Source: Sphingomonas crocodyli (GTDB lineage: Bacteria > Pseudomonadota > Alphaproteobacteria > Sphingomonadales > Sphingomonadaceae). Taken from it: DNA of 64,000 nucleotides. Position 1 is the stretch's first letter, and each line of letters begins with the position of its first letter. Position numbers and translations under genes: made by a program. The notes beneath the pieces were generated by a model. That model saw only the letters and a program-made list of their open reading frames with translations. It was not told where the DNA came from and made no database searches. Below, in pieces: positions 9,054 through 20,525 of this stretch. The DNA lies in the NCBI RefSeq assembly GCF_004005865.1, contig NZ_SACN01000001.1:992001-1056000 (forward strand), read 5' to 3'.

Positions 9054-10204
9054 GACGTGACGATTCCCTTCGTCGATCCGGTCCGGATCATGGCGGTGAG
9101 CATGGCGAGGCCCAAAGTCGCCGCCATGACGGCGATGGCGAGCAGGGCGGCGGAGGTGCCGGCGCGGTGGTTGATCCATTCGAGCGCGAACTGGGTCAGG
9201 AACGGGCTACCGAAATAGACGCCCTTGACCAGCCCGATCATCGCCGCGCGCCGGTCCGGCGGCGACAGCTCGATCGTGTAGAGCGAGAGATTGGGGGTGA
9301 GCAGGCCGACCCCGATGCCTTCGAGCACCAGCCCCGTCGCAACCCCGCCGGGCGTGGTCGCCGACGCCATGACCACGAGGCCCAGCGCCGACATCAGCCC
9401 GCACAGCATGAACACGCCCCGGATCGAAAGGCGCCTGCGAACGATGCCGTAGGAAAAGGCCGCAGCCCCGATCAGCAATGTGTTGGGCAGCGCGTAGAAG
9501 GCGATGTCCTGCGCCGATTCCAGCCCCACTTCGCGCAGGCGGAACGGCCAGTAGAGCGAGGTGCCCGTCGCCAGCGTTCCGGCCGCGACGCCCAGCAACA
9601 GCGCCGCGCCCGGCACGCGGCCGCGCGGCGTCGCTTGCTGCGGCGTGGCCTGCTTCGCGGTGCGCGGCACGCCGACCAGCAGCAGGATCAGGCAGGGGAA
9701 GGCCGTCGCATAAACCGCGAACGCCTCACGCCAGCCCAGATCGGCGAGCATGCCCGTGATCGGATTGAGCGCGACCACCACGAAGGTCGCGAGCGCGCCG
9801 TTGATGCTGAGCCAGCGGCTCTGCGCGGAGCCGGCGAAATGATCGCCGATCAGCGCGATGTAACCGGTCGAGATCGTCCCGACCATCAACCCCACGATGA
9901 AGCGGCCGAGGACGAGTTGCCAGAGCGCGTCGGCCAGCGCCATCCCGCAGCCGACCAGCCCGAAGATGATCGTCGCGGCGGCCAGCACCGGCGGGCGCCC
10001 GTGCCGATCGGACAGCCAGCCGCCGATCGGCGCGCCGATCATCATGCCAAGGCCGGTGGCGGTGGCGACCATCTTGATGAACAGGCCATTCTCGCCATTG
10101 CCGAAGGCGTCGGCGATGCCCGGCAGCATCACCGATATCGTGCCCAGCGCCACGCCCGGCAGCACCCCGCCCAGCGCGATCGCGGTCTTGCCCGCGGCGT
10201 TCAT
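9050..10204 (-). CDS. MFS transporter
   Basis: About 384 residues from ATG 10202-10204; the frame extends further upstream but that part shadows the CMD-family gene. It has around twelve hydrophobic segments and the MFS loop 2-3 motif GGWLSDRHGRPPVL. It starts 11 bp after the CMD-family stop and ends overlapping the dehydrogenase. An inner-membrane importer or exporter for the compound handled by this operon is the likely role. Confidence 0.82.
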   Translation of the reverse strand: MNAAGKTAIALGGVLPGVALGTISVMLPGIADAFGNGENGLFIKMVATATGLGMMIGAPIGGWLSDRHGRPPVLAAATIIFGLVGCGMALADALWQLVLGRFIVGLMVGTISTGYIALIGDHFAGSAQSRWLSINGALATFVVVALNPITGMLADLGWREAFAVYATAFPCLILLLVGVPRTAKQATPQQATPRGRVPGAALLLGVAAGTLATGTSLYWPFRLREVGLESAQDIAFYALPNTLLIGAAAFSYGIVRRRLSIRGVFMLCGLMSALGLVVMASATTPGGVATGLVLEGIGVGLLTPNLSLYTIELSPPDRRAAMIGLVKGVYFGSPFLTQFALEWINHRAGTSAALLAIAVMAATLGLAMLTAMIRTGSTKGIVTS

Positions 10205-10215
10205 CGGCGAATGGC

Positions 10216-10629
10216 TCAAAATGACGGCGGTTGTACCGGCGCGCCGCTCTGCACCTTCGCGATCACCTGTTCGGACGCCATCATGCATACCGACGCATTG
10301 GGAAAGCCGATATAGGGCAGCGCCATCAGGACGACGCCGCGCAGCTCGTTCGCGTCCATCTCCCCATTGCGCAGCGCGCATTCGGCGTGGATCGTGAACA
10401 TATCCGCGCGGCCATGCGACAGGAGGCCGCCCAGGATCACCATGCGCTTGTCGCGCATCGAAAGCTGTTCGATCCCGCCCCAGAAATCGTTGAACATCTT
10501 CATCGTCATGCCGCTGAACCCCTTGGGGTCGATTTGCGGCGGCTGCGGCACGACGCCGCGATAGCAATCGTCGAACACGGCCTGGCCGCGTGCGATCATG
10601 TCCTGTTCGGTGGGATTATGGTCGGCCAT
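10216..10629 (-). CDS. carboxymuconolactone decarboxylase family protein
   Basis: 137 residues from ATG 10627-10629, with an AAGGTG ribosome site seven bases upstream. The helical core RMVILGGLLSHGRADMF and IHAECALRNGEMDANELRGVVLMALPYIGFPNA follows the PcaC/AhpD-like CMD fold. The CxxC of peroxidase-type AhpD is absent, so it is more like the decarboxylase/lactone branch. It lies 52 bp downstream of a TonB receptor and is followed by an MFS transporter and a dehydrogenase. Exact reaction unknown. Confidence 0.8.
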   Translation of the reverse strand: MADHNPTEQDMIARGQAVFDDCYRGVVPQPPQIDPKGFSGMTMKMFNDFWGGIEQLSMRDKRMVILGGLLSHGRADMFTIHAECALRNGEMDANELRGVVLMALPYIGFPNASVCMMASEQVIAKVQSGAPVQPPSF

Positions 10630-10681
10630 GCAACACCTTGGGAAAGGGCCCGGCGGGAGGGCACCCGCCGGGCCAGGGAGA

Positions 10682-13207
10682 TCAGAATTCCACCGCCAGA
10701 TCGACGCCGTAGGTGCGCGCGCGCTCATAAAGCGCCGAGCCGACGGGACCGAGGCCGACGAACTGGATGATGTCGTCATTGTCGAGGATGTTGCGCCCCC
10801 ACACCGCGACGGTCGCCTTGGTGCTGCCGAGGTCGAAGTCGGTCAGCGCGACGCGCCCGTTGACGATCCACGCAAACGGCTTGGTCGCGGCCTTCACGAG
10901 GACCGGATCGGCCTGCGAGGTCGGGCCGGTGCCGGGGGTGAGATCCGATGTGAGCGAGTTCTTGCTCTGGAAGTTGCCGTCGACGCGGAACATCATGTGG
11001 CCGCCCGCGATGATCGGCGCGGTTTCATATTGCGCCGAAAGATTGCCAGTCCACTTGGGCCGCGCAAACTCGCGATAGCCGGGCGCGCCCGACTGGAGCA
11101 CGAAACCGCCGGTGCAGCTTGGCCCCTGGCATCCGATCCCGCCGAACACGGTGTCCTGATCGAACTTGAAGTGCAGGTAGCCGAAGTTCGCGCCCAGCGT
11201 CAGGCCGTCGACCGGAATGAAGGTATTTTCCCATTCCGCGCCATACGCCTTGGCATCGGCCGAGGAGATGATCGCGACCGAGAAGGGGAAGGCCGCCGGC
11301 ACGCCCGAAATCGTGCCCGACGTGTTGTACTGGATCGCCTTATACTTCACGTCGAAGACCGACAGGTTGGTGCGCAGGCGCCGATCGAGCAGATCGGCCT
11401 TGATGCCGGCTTCCCAAGACTTTGCGGTTTCGGGCTGGAACGGGATCGTCGCCAGCTGACCGCCCGAAATATAGCCAGTCGAATATTTGGCGTAGGTCAG
11501 GATGCCGTCGACCGGCCGATAGTTCACGCCCACCAGGAAGTTCTGGTGCGAGCTGCGATAGCGGATCGGTGAGATCAGGCGCGGCAGCGCGGGATTGGTC
11601 GGCTGGTTGGGCAGATATTCGTTGCCCTTCTTGCGGTCCTTGGTGATGCGCCCGCCGAGAACGAGGTCGAGCCGGTCGGTCAGGTGGAATTCGGGCTGCA
11701 CATAAACCGCGTTCGAATTGACCTTGATATTGCCGGGCTGGAAGCCGGGATTTTGCGGGATCACGAAGGCGGTGCCCTGCGCGCTCGTCCCCTGGCCGTA
11801 GAAGGCGGTCAGGATGTTCGTGTTGAACACGTCGTTGAGACCGCCGGTCTGCTGGAACATGTGGAAATAGAGGTAGCCGGCGGTGATCGTGAACCAGTCG
11901 GTGTTGATGTTGACCTGAAACTCGTTGCTCCATTGCTTCAGGTTGTTGAACGAGTTGTTGGTCAGATAGGCGAAGGGCTTGCCCACGCTCTGCAGGCACG
12001 ACGTCGACGGGACGGGCGCAAGGCAGGCCTGACCCGGATTGCCGCCCGGCAACCAGGCCGGCGGTACGATCGCGGTCGCCGACACCGGAACCGCCGGCGT
12101 GTTGAGCAGGCCGCCCAGACCGTCGAGTTGGAAGGTGTTGTAAAGCCGGGTCGTGCGGCGGGCGAGGATGTTCTTCACCGACACCGTATCGTTGATCTGC
12201 CACTTCGCGGTCAGGTTGTGGCCGACATTCTTTGAATAACCGGGCGTGGTGAAGTTGTTGTTGACCGCCTTGGGCCGCTTGAGCGTGACCGGGGTGCGGG
12301 TCGCCGCGCTCTGCGCCGCATAGAGGCCGGACAGGAAGCCGGTCGGGAAGTAAGCGACGCCGGCGGCTTCGGGGGTGAAGTCGTTCTGCGAATAATCGAA
12401 CTTGTAGATCAGATCGAGATCGGGGTGCAGATCGAGCTTGGCGGCGGCCGACACCGCCTCGACATTCTCGTCGCCCAGATATTTGGGTGACGTCTTCACG
12501 CCGATCTTGCCGCCGGTCGCGGGGCCGTAATCCCAACGCGTGCTCGCGCCCAGGTTGCGCGTGTCGCCGCGCCGTTCCTTGTGCAGATAGGTAGCCGACA
12601 GGCTCAGCGGGCCGAATTGCGGCAGATCGACACGCGTGCGCGACCGGATCTGATCGTAATTGCCGTAGGTGAACTCCTGCCGCACGCCAAACTCGCCGGT
12701 CGGGTTGCGCGTGATGAAGCTCACCGCGCCGCCGGTGGCGTTACGGCCGAACAGGGTGCCTTGCGGACCCTTCAGCACTTCGATCCGCTCGAGATCGGCG
12801 GTTTCGAACACCGAACCGGCGGTCGCCTGAATATAGACGCCGTCGATATATAGCGCGACGCCCTTGTCGGTGCCGACCGCCGAACCGCCGGTCAGGATGC
12901 CGCGCAGCGTGTAGTTGGGAAGCTGCGAACCGCCGCCCGACGGACGGACCGTCAGGTTGGGGACGACCGCGCTCAGATCGCGCACGTCCTGCACACGGTT
13001 CGCCTGCAGTGCGTTGGCGGTCATCGCGGTGATCGAGATCGGCACGTTCTGCAGATTCTGCTCGCGCTTCTGCGCGGTGACGATGATCTCTTCGACGCCG
13101 GTGACGCGGTTGTCGTCCGCAGGCGCGCTCTGCGCAAAGGCGGGTGCTGTGACGGCGGCTGCCGCCGACGCGAGGAACGCGACACGAGTCCTGTTCAGAA
13201 TCTTCAT
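10682..13207 (-). CDS. TonB-dependent receptor (outer membrane)
   Basis: 841 residues with a signal peptide ending near APAFAQ (residue 26), a TonB-box-like EEIIVTAQKRE (residues 39-49), a plug domain containing LERIEVLKGPQGTLFGRNATGGAV, and a long beta-barrel ending in YGVDLAVEF with a terminal phenylalanine. ATG 13205-13207 has a strong GGGGAGG ribosome site. There is no STN domain, so it does not signal to a sigma factor. Sphingomonads use many such receptors for hydrophobic carbon sources. Its place in front of CMD, MFS and dehydrogenase genes suggests import of a catabolic substrate rather than iron. Confidence 0.9.
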   Translation of the reverse strand: MKILNRTRVAFLASAAAAVTAPAFAQSAPADDNRVTGVEEIIVTAQKREQNLQNVPISITAMTANALQANRVQDVRDLSAVVPNLTVRPSGGGSQLPNYTLRGILTGGSAVGTDKGVALYIDGVYIQATAGSVFETADLERIEVLKGPQGTLFGRNATGGAVSFITRNPTGEFGVRQEFTYGNYDQIRSRTRVDLPQFGPLSLSATYLHKERRGDTRNLGASTRWDYGPATGGKIGVKTSPKYLGDENVEAVSAAAKLDLHPDLDLIYKFDYSQNDFTPEAAGVAYFPTGFLSGLYAAQSAATRTPVTLKRPKAVNNNFTTPGYSKNVGHNLTAKWQINDTVSVKNILARRTTRLYNTFQLDGLGGLLNTPAVPVSATAIVPPAWLPGGNPGQACLAPVPSTSCLQSVGKPFAYLTNNSFNNLKQWSNEFQVNINTDWFTITAGYLYFHMFQQTGGLNDVFNTNILTAFYGQGTSAQGTAFVIPQNPGFQPGNIKVNSNAVYVQPEFHLTDRLDLVLGGRITKDRKKGNEYLPNQPTNPALPRLISPIRYRSSHQNFLVGVNYRPVDGILTYAKYSTGYISGGQLATIPFQPETAKSWEAGIKADLLDRRLRTNLSVFDVKYKAIQYNTSGTISGVPAAFPFSVAIISSADAKAYGAEWENTFIPVDGLTLGANFGYLHFKFDQDTVFGGIGCQGPSCTGGFVLQSGAPGYREFARPKWTGNLSAQYETAPIIAGGHMMFRVDGNFQSKNSLTSDLTPGTGPTSQADPVLVKAATKPFAWIVNGRVALTDFDLGSTKATVAVWGRNILDNDDIIQFVGLGPVGSALYERARTYGVDLAVEF

Positions 13208-13296
13208 AAAATCCTCCCCTCCATCGCGCTCGCTCCGGTGGAACGGCGCTTTCTCCTAAGGTTCCGTGCTGCGTCTTGATCGCGTCAGCATCGGAG

Positions 13297-13314
13297 CGAT
13301 TCGTTTTCGAATCG
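13297..13314. promoter_or_regulatory. inverted repeat CGATTCG-N4-CGAATCG
   Basis: Perfect 7-bp arms around TTTT, 90 bp upstream of the TonB receptor start, followed by GATTC so that a third half-site overlaps. Operator-like, possibly for the adjacent TetR regulator; that is an inference. Confidence 0.4.
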
Positions 13315-13475
13315 ATTCAATTATCTCTTTGCATCGCAAAGCGCGCTGCATCTGGCAACCGTCTGTGAAAGGCCGGTTGCCGGGCAATGCATAAAACAGA
13401 ACATACGTCAGTTAAAGTCGCGCTTTTTGCGACACCGTTTTTCCGGTCCTGCCGCAAGCGCGTGAAACGATATTG

Positions 13476-13487
13476 TGAACCGGTTCA
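13476..13487. promoter_or_regulatory. perfect palindrome TGAACCGGTTCA (candidate TetR operator)
   Basis: Twelve-base perfect palindrome 21 bp before the TetR ATG. Its size and position fit an autoregulatory TetR-family operator. Function inferred from position only. Confidence 0.45.
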
Positions 13488-13508
13488 GTTGCGCGATAGA
13501 GGGCGCGC

Positions 13509-14108
13509 ATGTTGAAGCCCGCTGCCCGCCCTGCCGGTCGCCCCCGCCGCCTGACTCTCGAACGCGTGCTCGACGAAGCCTGGGCGATGGGCATCGACAA
13601 TATCGAAATGGCGCCGCTCGCCCGGCGGCTCGGCGTCGCGGTCGGTACGCTCTACAGCTACGTCAACAATCGCGAACATCTGATCTTCCAGGTCGCGTCG
13701 CGGCGGGCGCAGGCGATGGTGGTCAAGGATGTCGGCCAGGAATGGCAGGACATCATCCGCGAACATGCAGCACTCACCTTCGAACGGATGCGCGGCTGGC
13801 CGCAGCTGATCGCCAATCTCGTGTCGGGCAATGCCGGCACGCATTTCGGCGCGGAGACCCGCCGCGTGATCGTCGATCTGCTCCACACGCGCGGCTTGTC
13901 GAAGCGGATGGCGAACGATCTCTATTTCGAAACCAACCAGACGGTGCTGGGTGCGGTCGTCGCCACGCAGTTCATGGAAACGACGCTGGTGCCGCTGGCC
14001 GAAGGACGAAGCTCGGCCGAGGCGTTCGGCATTCCGGCGGGTTTCGGCAGCTACGAACCCGCGCTCGAACGGATGATCGCCTGTTATGAAGGCTTGCTGG
14101 CCGGCTGA
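13509..14108 (+). CDS. TetR family transcriptional regulator
   Basis: 199 residues from ATG 13509. The N-terminal region holds the TetR helix-turn-helix: LTLERVLDEAWAMGIDNIEM, then LARRLGVAVGTLYSYVNNREHLI, matching the conserved recognition helix and the YxxxxxxxLI element. The C-terminal half is a variable ligand-binding domain. It diverges from the TonB receptor operon and is the likely repressor of it and of itself through the palindromes between them. The last 25 bases overlap the end of the convergent LuxR-type gene. Confidence 0.85.
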   Translation: MLKPAARPAGRPRRLTLERVLDEAWAMGIDNIEMAPLARRLGVAVGTLYSYVNNREHLIFQVASRRAQAMVVKDVGQEWQDIIREHAALTFERMRGWPQLIANLVSGNAGTHFGAETRRVIVDLLHTRGLSKRMANDLYFETNQTVLGAVVATQFMETTLVPLAEGRSSAEAFGIPAGFGSYEPALERMIACYEGLLAG

Positions 14109-14920
14109 CCGCCGCGCAGCGCCTGCACCAGCAGCACCAGTTCGGGCAGCCGCCTCGTCCCCGTCTTGGCGTAGATCCGGCGCATGTGCGTCTTGAGCGA
14201 ATTGGCGCCGATGCCCAGCCGGCCATGCGCCTCGGCGCGGGTTACGCCGCCCGCCATGACGCGCAACGCCCGCAATTCGGCCGCCGTCAGGCCATATCGC
14301 GCGGCGAGTTGCCGATCGAACGGATCGTCGCGGACGAAGGCAGGCGCCAGCCGGTCTTCATCATAGAGGATCACCTGCAGCCCGCGTTTCGCCTGAAAGG
14401 GGGAGAAGCGCCGGACGTCTTTCGCGAAGGCGCGGCGGAGGTGCGGGCCGATCCGGTCGAACAGGTCGACATCGTCCTCGCTGAAATTGGGCGCACCCGT
14501 GCTGCGAACCGCGAACAGCCGCACGCGGATGCCAGCAATGTCGACGTCGATCATCACGCCGTGGCCCAGGCTTGTCAGCGCGCTCTGTTCGCGGAACCAG
14601 CGTGCATGCCGCAATTGCGGTTCGGGGACGATATCGGTGAAGCGCCGTGCCGAGGGGAAGCGCGCGCCGGTGACGAGGCCGGCGCCCGGATCGTCGGTCA
14701 TCGGCAGCAGCTTGTCCATCAGCCTGCGCGAGATCGACCGACCCGATCGGACGAGCGTGTGCGTGAGCATCAGATCGTCGGCGTCGTAGATCGTCACCCC
14801 GGCGCCGGCCGCGCCCACCGCGTCGCGGATCAGTTCGAACATGTGCGACAGCGATCCGCCCGCGGTGCCCGCGTCGTAGATTCCGCTGATCAGAGCGTCA
14901 TATCCGTCCATATCGAACAT
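14084..14920 (-). CDS. LuxR-type HTH transcriptional regulator (solo)
   Basis: 278 residues if translation starts at ATG 14918-14920; a GTG at 14932 would add four. The C-terminal 65 residues are a LuxR/FixJ helix-turn-helix: LTAAELRALRVMAGGVTRAEAHGRLGIGANSLKTHMRRIYAKTG. The N-terminal 210 residues are a PAS/GAF-like sensory region with no recognisable autoinducer-binding motif, and no luxI-type gene is in the window. It diverges from the SnoaL-OYE-ADH operon across 104 bp, and a perfect 16-bp palindrome covers its own start region, so it probably controls that operon and itself. Annotated by fold; the ligand is unknown. Confidence 0.8.
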   Translation of the reverse strand: MFDMDGYDALISGIYDAGTAGGSLSHMFELIRDAVGAAGAGVTIYDADDLMLTHTLVRSGRSISRRLMDKLLPMTDDPGAGLVTGARFPSARRFTDIVPEPQLRHARWFREQSALTSLGHGVMIDVDIAGIRVRLFAVRSTGAPNFSEDDVDLFDRIGPHLRRAFAKDVRRFSPFQAKRGLQVILYDEDRLAPAFVRDDPFDRQLAARYGLTAAELRALRVMAGGVTRAEAHGRLGIGANSLKTHMRRIYAKTGTRRLPELVLLVQALRGGQPASKPS

Positions 14921-14928
14921 CGCAGATA

Positions 14929-14944
14929 TCACCCTTAAGGGTGA
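14929..14944. promoter_or_regulatory. perfect 16-bp palindrome TCACCCTTAAGGGTGA
   Basis: TCACCCTTAAGGGTGA reads identically on both strands and lies just outside the LuxR-type gene start, 81 bp before the SnoaL-like gene. The AAGGG half may also be the ribosome site of the regulator, so binding there could block its own expression. Candidate operator of the divergent pair. Confidence 0.55.
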
Positions 14945-15024
14945 CGACGCGCTTGCGCCAGCATGACAAGCATCGCCCCGACAGACCCGCCGGCACAGGC
15001 GGGCGATATCAAGAGGAGCCAGCG

Positions 15025-15525
15025 ATGTCCGATATGGAAACCCAGCTTCAGCAATTGCTCGACAAGCAGGCGATCACCGAACGCATCTACGATTATGGCC
15101 GCTCGATGGACCGGCTCGACAAGGAACTGGGCTATGCCGTATTTCACGCGGATTGCCCCGCCGATTATGGCGAGCAGATGTTCGTCGGGACGGGCCACGG
15201 CTTCGTCGACATGTGCATGTCGGTCCACCCGCACTTCCACGCCCATTCGCACCAGTTTTCGAACATCCGCATCTGGATCGACGGGCCGGACAAGGCGCGC
15301 AGCGAAACCTATGCCGACGTCACCCTGCGCCGTTACGAAGGCGACCAGGCGCAGGATATCCGCAACCTCGGCCGCTACATCGATCGCTGGGAGAAGCGCG
15401 ATGGCGAATGGCGCATCGCCGAACGCAAGTTCGTGCTCGATTTCGACGTGAGCGGCCCTGCGACCGGCGCCTTCGCCACCACCGGCAAGCGCGACCGCAC
15501 CGACCCCAGCTATTTCGGCAATTAA
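15025..15525 (+). CDS. SnoaL-like / nuclear transport factor 2 family protein
   Basis: 166 residues from ATG 15025 with an AAGAGGAG ribosome site. The sequence (IYDYGRSMDRLDKELGYAVFHADCPADY, then HQFSNIRIWIDG and EWRIAERKFVLDFD) follows the SnoaL/NTF2-like cone fold common in dehydratases, isomerases and ring-hydroxylating small subunits. It is first in an operon with an Old Yellow Enzyme and a zinc alcohol dehydrogenase (gaps of 14 and 8 bp). A dehydratase or isomerase step in the same pathway is plausible but not shown. Confidence 0.75.
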   Translation: MSDMETQLQQLLDKQAITERIYDYGRSMDRLDKELGYAVFHADCPADYGEQMFVGTGHGFVDMCMSVHPHFHAHSHQFSNIRIWIDGPDKARSETYADVTLRRYEGDQAQDIRNLGRYIDRWEKRDGEWRIAERKFVLDFDVSGPATGAFATTGKRDRTDPSYFGN

Positions 15526-15539
15526 GGAGAGACTCCCTC

Positions 15540-16667
15540 ATGGCATCCGTTCTCGAACCGTTCGATCTCGGCCCGATCCGCCTCAACAACCGCCTCGTCA
15601 TGGGGCCGATGACGCGCGCGCGCTGCCCAACCGGCACGCCCAACGCGATCATGGCCGAATATTATGCGCAGCGCGCCTCGGCCGGCCTGATCCTGACCGA
15701 AGGCGTGTGGCCGGAGATCAACGCGCAGGGCTATTTCTCGACGCCCGGCATCGAAAATGACGAACAGACCGCCGGATGGAAGGCCGTCACCGACGCCGTC
15801 CACGCGCGCGGCGGCAAGATCTTCATGCAGTTGATGCACTGCGGCCGCGTCGGCGATCCGGTCAACAATGGCGGGCACCAGCTGGTCGCGCCCTCGGCGG
15901 TGCAGGCCGATTTCCAGATCCTGACGGTCGGGGATGACGGCAACGTCCAGCTCGTCCGCATGGCGATGCCCCGCGCGCTGGAAACCGACGAGGTCGACGG
16001 CGTCCTCGACGGGCTGGAGCGCGCGGCGGTCAACGCCAAGGCGGCGGGCTTCGACGGGATCGAGTTGCACGCGGCCTCCGGCTATCTGCCGATGCAGTTC
16101 CTGTCGACCAACACCAACCAGCGCGACGACAAATGGGGCGGCACCCCCGAAAAGCGCACCCGCTTCACGATCGAGGCGATGGAGCGGCTGTTCAACGTGT
16201 TCGGTCCCGAACGCACCGGCATCAAGATCGCGCCGGGCATCCTCTACAACGACATCAACGATGCCGAGGTCGAGCCGACCTACGACCTGCTTGTGCGCAA
16301 GCTCGACGCGATGAAGCCCGCTTATCTGCACTTCCAGACGAGCCTGTCCTACCAGCACCTCAACGAATTCTCGACCGTCGCCAGCACGGAGGGCCAAGTC
16401 GAGGTGTGGCATCACTGGCCCTACCAGTTCCTGCGCGATCGCTTCACCGGACCGATCATCGCCTCGGGCGATCTGACGTTGGATCTGGCGCAGAAGACGC
16501 TCGACGCCGGCATGGCCGACCTGTTCGTCTTCGGCCGCCGCTACATCTCGAATCCCGATCTGTTCGAACGGTTCAAGGCGGGCGCCGACCTCGCCGATCC
16601 GAACCAGATGACGATCTATGGCGGCGCCGAGGCGGGCTATACCGACTATCCCGCAATGGCCGGCTGA
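15540..16667 (+). CDS. Old Yellow Enzyme family FMN oxidoreductase (ene-reductase)
   Basis: 375 residues from ATG 15540, preceded by AAGGAGA. It is an FMN TIM-barrel with the N-terminal MGPMTRARCP segment (T25 region near the flavin) and the C-terminal FGRRYISNPDL motif. The substrate-anchoring pair, H-x-x-N or H-x-x-H in nearly all OYEs (NemA HSAHGYL), is HAASGYL here: H177 is kept, the second residue is S180, and Y182 is kept. The family reduces activated C=C bonds with NAD(P)H. In this operon it could saturate an enone before BVMO attack. Substrate unknown. Confidence 0.87.
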   Translation: MASVLEPFDLGPIRLNNRLVMGPMTRARCPTGTPNAIMAEYYAQRASAGLILTEGVWPEINAQGYFSTPGIENDEQTAGWKAVTDAVHARGGKIFMQLMHCGRVGDPVNNGGHQLVAPSAVQADFQILTVGDDGNVQLVRMAMPRALETDEVDGVLDGLERAAVNAKAAGFDGIELHAASGYLPMQFLSTNTNQRDDKWGGTPEKRTRFTIEAMERLFNVFGPERTGIKIAPGILYNDINDAEVEPTYDLLVRKLDAMKPAYLHFQTSLSYQHLNEFSTVASTEGQVEVWHHWPYQFLRDRFTGPIIASGDLTLDLAQKTLDAGMADLFVFGRRYISNPDLFERFKAGADLADPNQMTIYGGAEAGYTDYPAMAG

Positions 16668-16675
16668 GCCGGGCG

Positions 16676-17703
16676 ATGAAAGCCGCTTTCATGCTCGACA
16701 AGGCGATCCACGTCGGATCGCTGGCCGATCCGACGCCGGGTCCGGGCGAGGTGCTGGTGCGCACTTGCGCGTGTGGAGTCTGCGCGTCGGATCTCCACGT
16801 CCTGCATCATGGCGAGCTGCTGACGCAGTGGTCGCGCGAGGTGAACGGTCCCTTCAACATGGACCTGAGCAAGCCGGTGGTCCTCGGCCACGAATATGTG
16901 GGCGAGATCATCGATTATGGCCCCGATACGCAGCGCACGCTGAAGAAGGGATCGCTCGTCACCTCCACGCCGGTGCGGTTCACGGCGGCGGGGCCGGTGG
17001 GCGTCGGCCTCGCCAACGATGCGCCGGGCGGGTTCGGCGAATATATGGTGCTGCCCGAAATGCTGCTCCAGCCGATCCCCGATGCTCTGGGCGTCGATAT
17101 CGGCGCGATGGCGGAGCCGGTGTCGGTCGGCATCTATTATGTGAAGGCGGCGCGGGTGACGGCGGACGATACCCCGCTCGTCATCGGCTGCGGGGCGATC
17201 GGCCTCGCGATGATCCTGGCTTTGAAGCTTACCGATGCCCGCCCGATCATCGCCGCCGATTACAATGCCGATCGCCGCCGGATGGCGCTCGCGATGGGCG
17301 CCGACATCGTGATCGATCCAGCCGAAACCTCACCCTATGAAGCGCCGAAGGGGTTCGAGGGGCGGGTGCCCAACGTCATCTTCGAATGCGTCGGTGTGCC
17401 GGGCGTGATGGACGGGATCATCCGCGCCTGCGCCCCGCGATCGCGGATCATGGTGTCGGGCTGGTGCCTGGAAATGGACCACATGTTCACCCCCGCCGCG
17501 CATACGAAGGGACTGAGCCTCCATTATGGCGGCGGGCCGATGCCTGATGATTTCGCGGCGGCTGTCCGCGCGTTGGTCGACGGCAGGATCGATCCGACCC
17601 CGTGGCTCGGCGGTCGCGTCGGCCTCGATGGCGTTGCGGGCGCGATCGAGGGCGCCCGCAATCCTTCCAACCCGATCCGGATGATCGTCGATCCGCGGCT
17701 GGG

Positions 17704-17707
<4 letters not shown>
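16676..17707 (+). CDS. zinc-dependent alcohol dehydrogenase (MDR family)
   Basis: 343 residues from ATG 16676, 8 bp after the OYE gene. Catalytic zinc ligands are present: CGVCASDLHV and GHEYVG, with an acidic residue in the usual place. The four-cysteine structural zinc loop of classical ADHs is missing, the segment being TSTPVRFTAAGPVG. A Rossmann motif IGCGAIGLAMI lies near residue 180. It probably oxidises a secondary alcohol to the ketone used by the convergent BVMO. Its TAG overlaps the BVMO stop. Confidence 0.85.
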
Positions 17708-19485
<1,778 letters not shown>

Positions 19486-19495
19486 TTTCTCTCTC

Positions 19496-20422
<927 letters not shown>

Positions 20423-20440
20423 CATCCTCTCCGACTCGTC

Positions 20441-20467
20441 TATATTTTTAAAGCATGCTATATTTTT
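20441..20467. promoter_or_regulatory. direct repeat TATATTTTT around AGCATGCT
   Basis: Two copies of TATATTTTT (20441-20449 and 20459-20467) flank an AGCATGCT palindrome in the divergent esterase/TetR promoter region. The AT-rich composition stands out from the surroundings. It is probably promoter DNA with a TetR operator; function inferred. Confidence 0.4.
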
Positions 20468-20525
20468 GTAATTGGCCGGCAAGAGGCAAATTGCGGGGAG
20501 GGATTTGGCATCCTATGGTCAGGCG

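Larger units (their letters stand above)
13208..13508. other. divergent control region TonB receptor / TetR
   Basis: About 300 bp without a gene. It contains three inverted repeats: CGATTCG-TTTT-CGAATCG (13297-13314), CTTTGC-ATC-GCAAAG (13327-13341), and TGAACCGGTTCA (13476-13487). The last is a perfect 12-bp palindrome 21 bp upstream of the TetR start. No clear promoter hexamers were picked out. Confidence 0.5.

Noticed and set aside
14084-14920. The LuxR-type gene as a quorum-sensing receptor
   Set aside because: No luxI-type gene and no autoinducer-binding residues; the palindrome suggests an ordinary autoregulated regulator.
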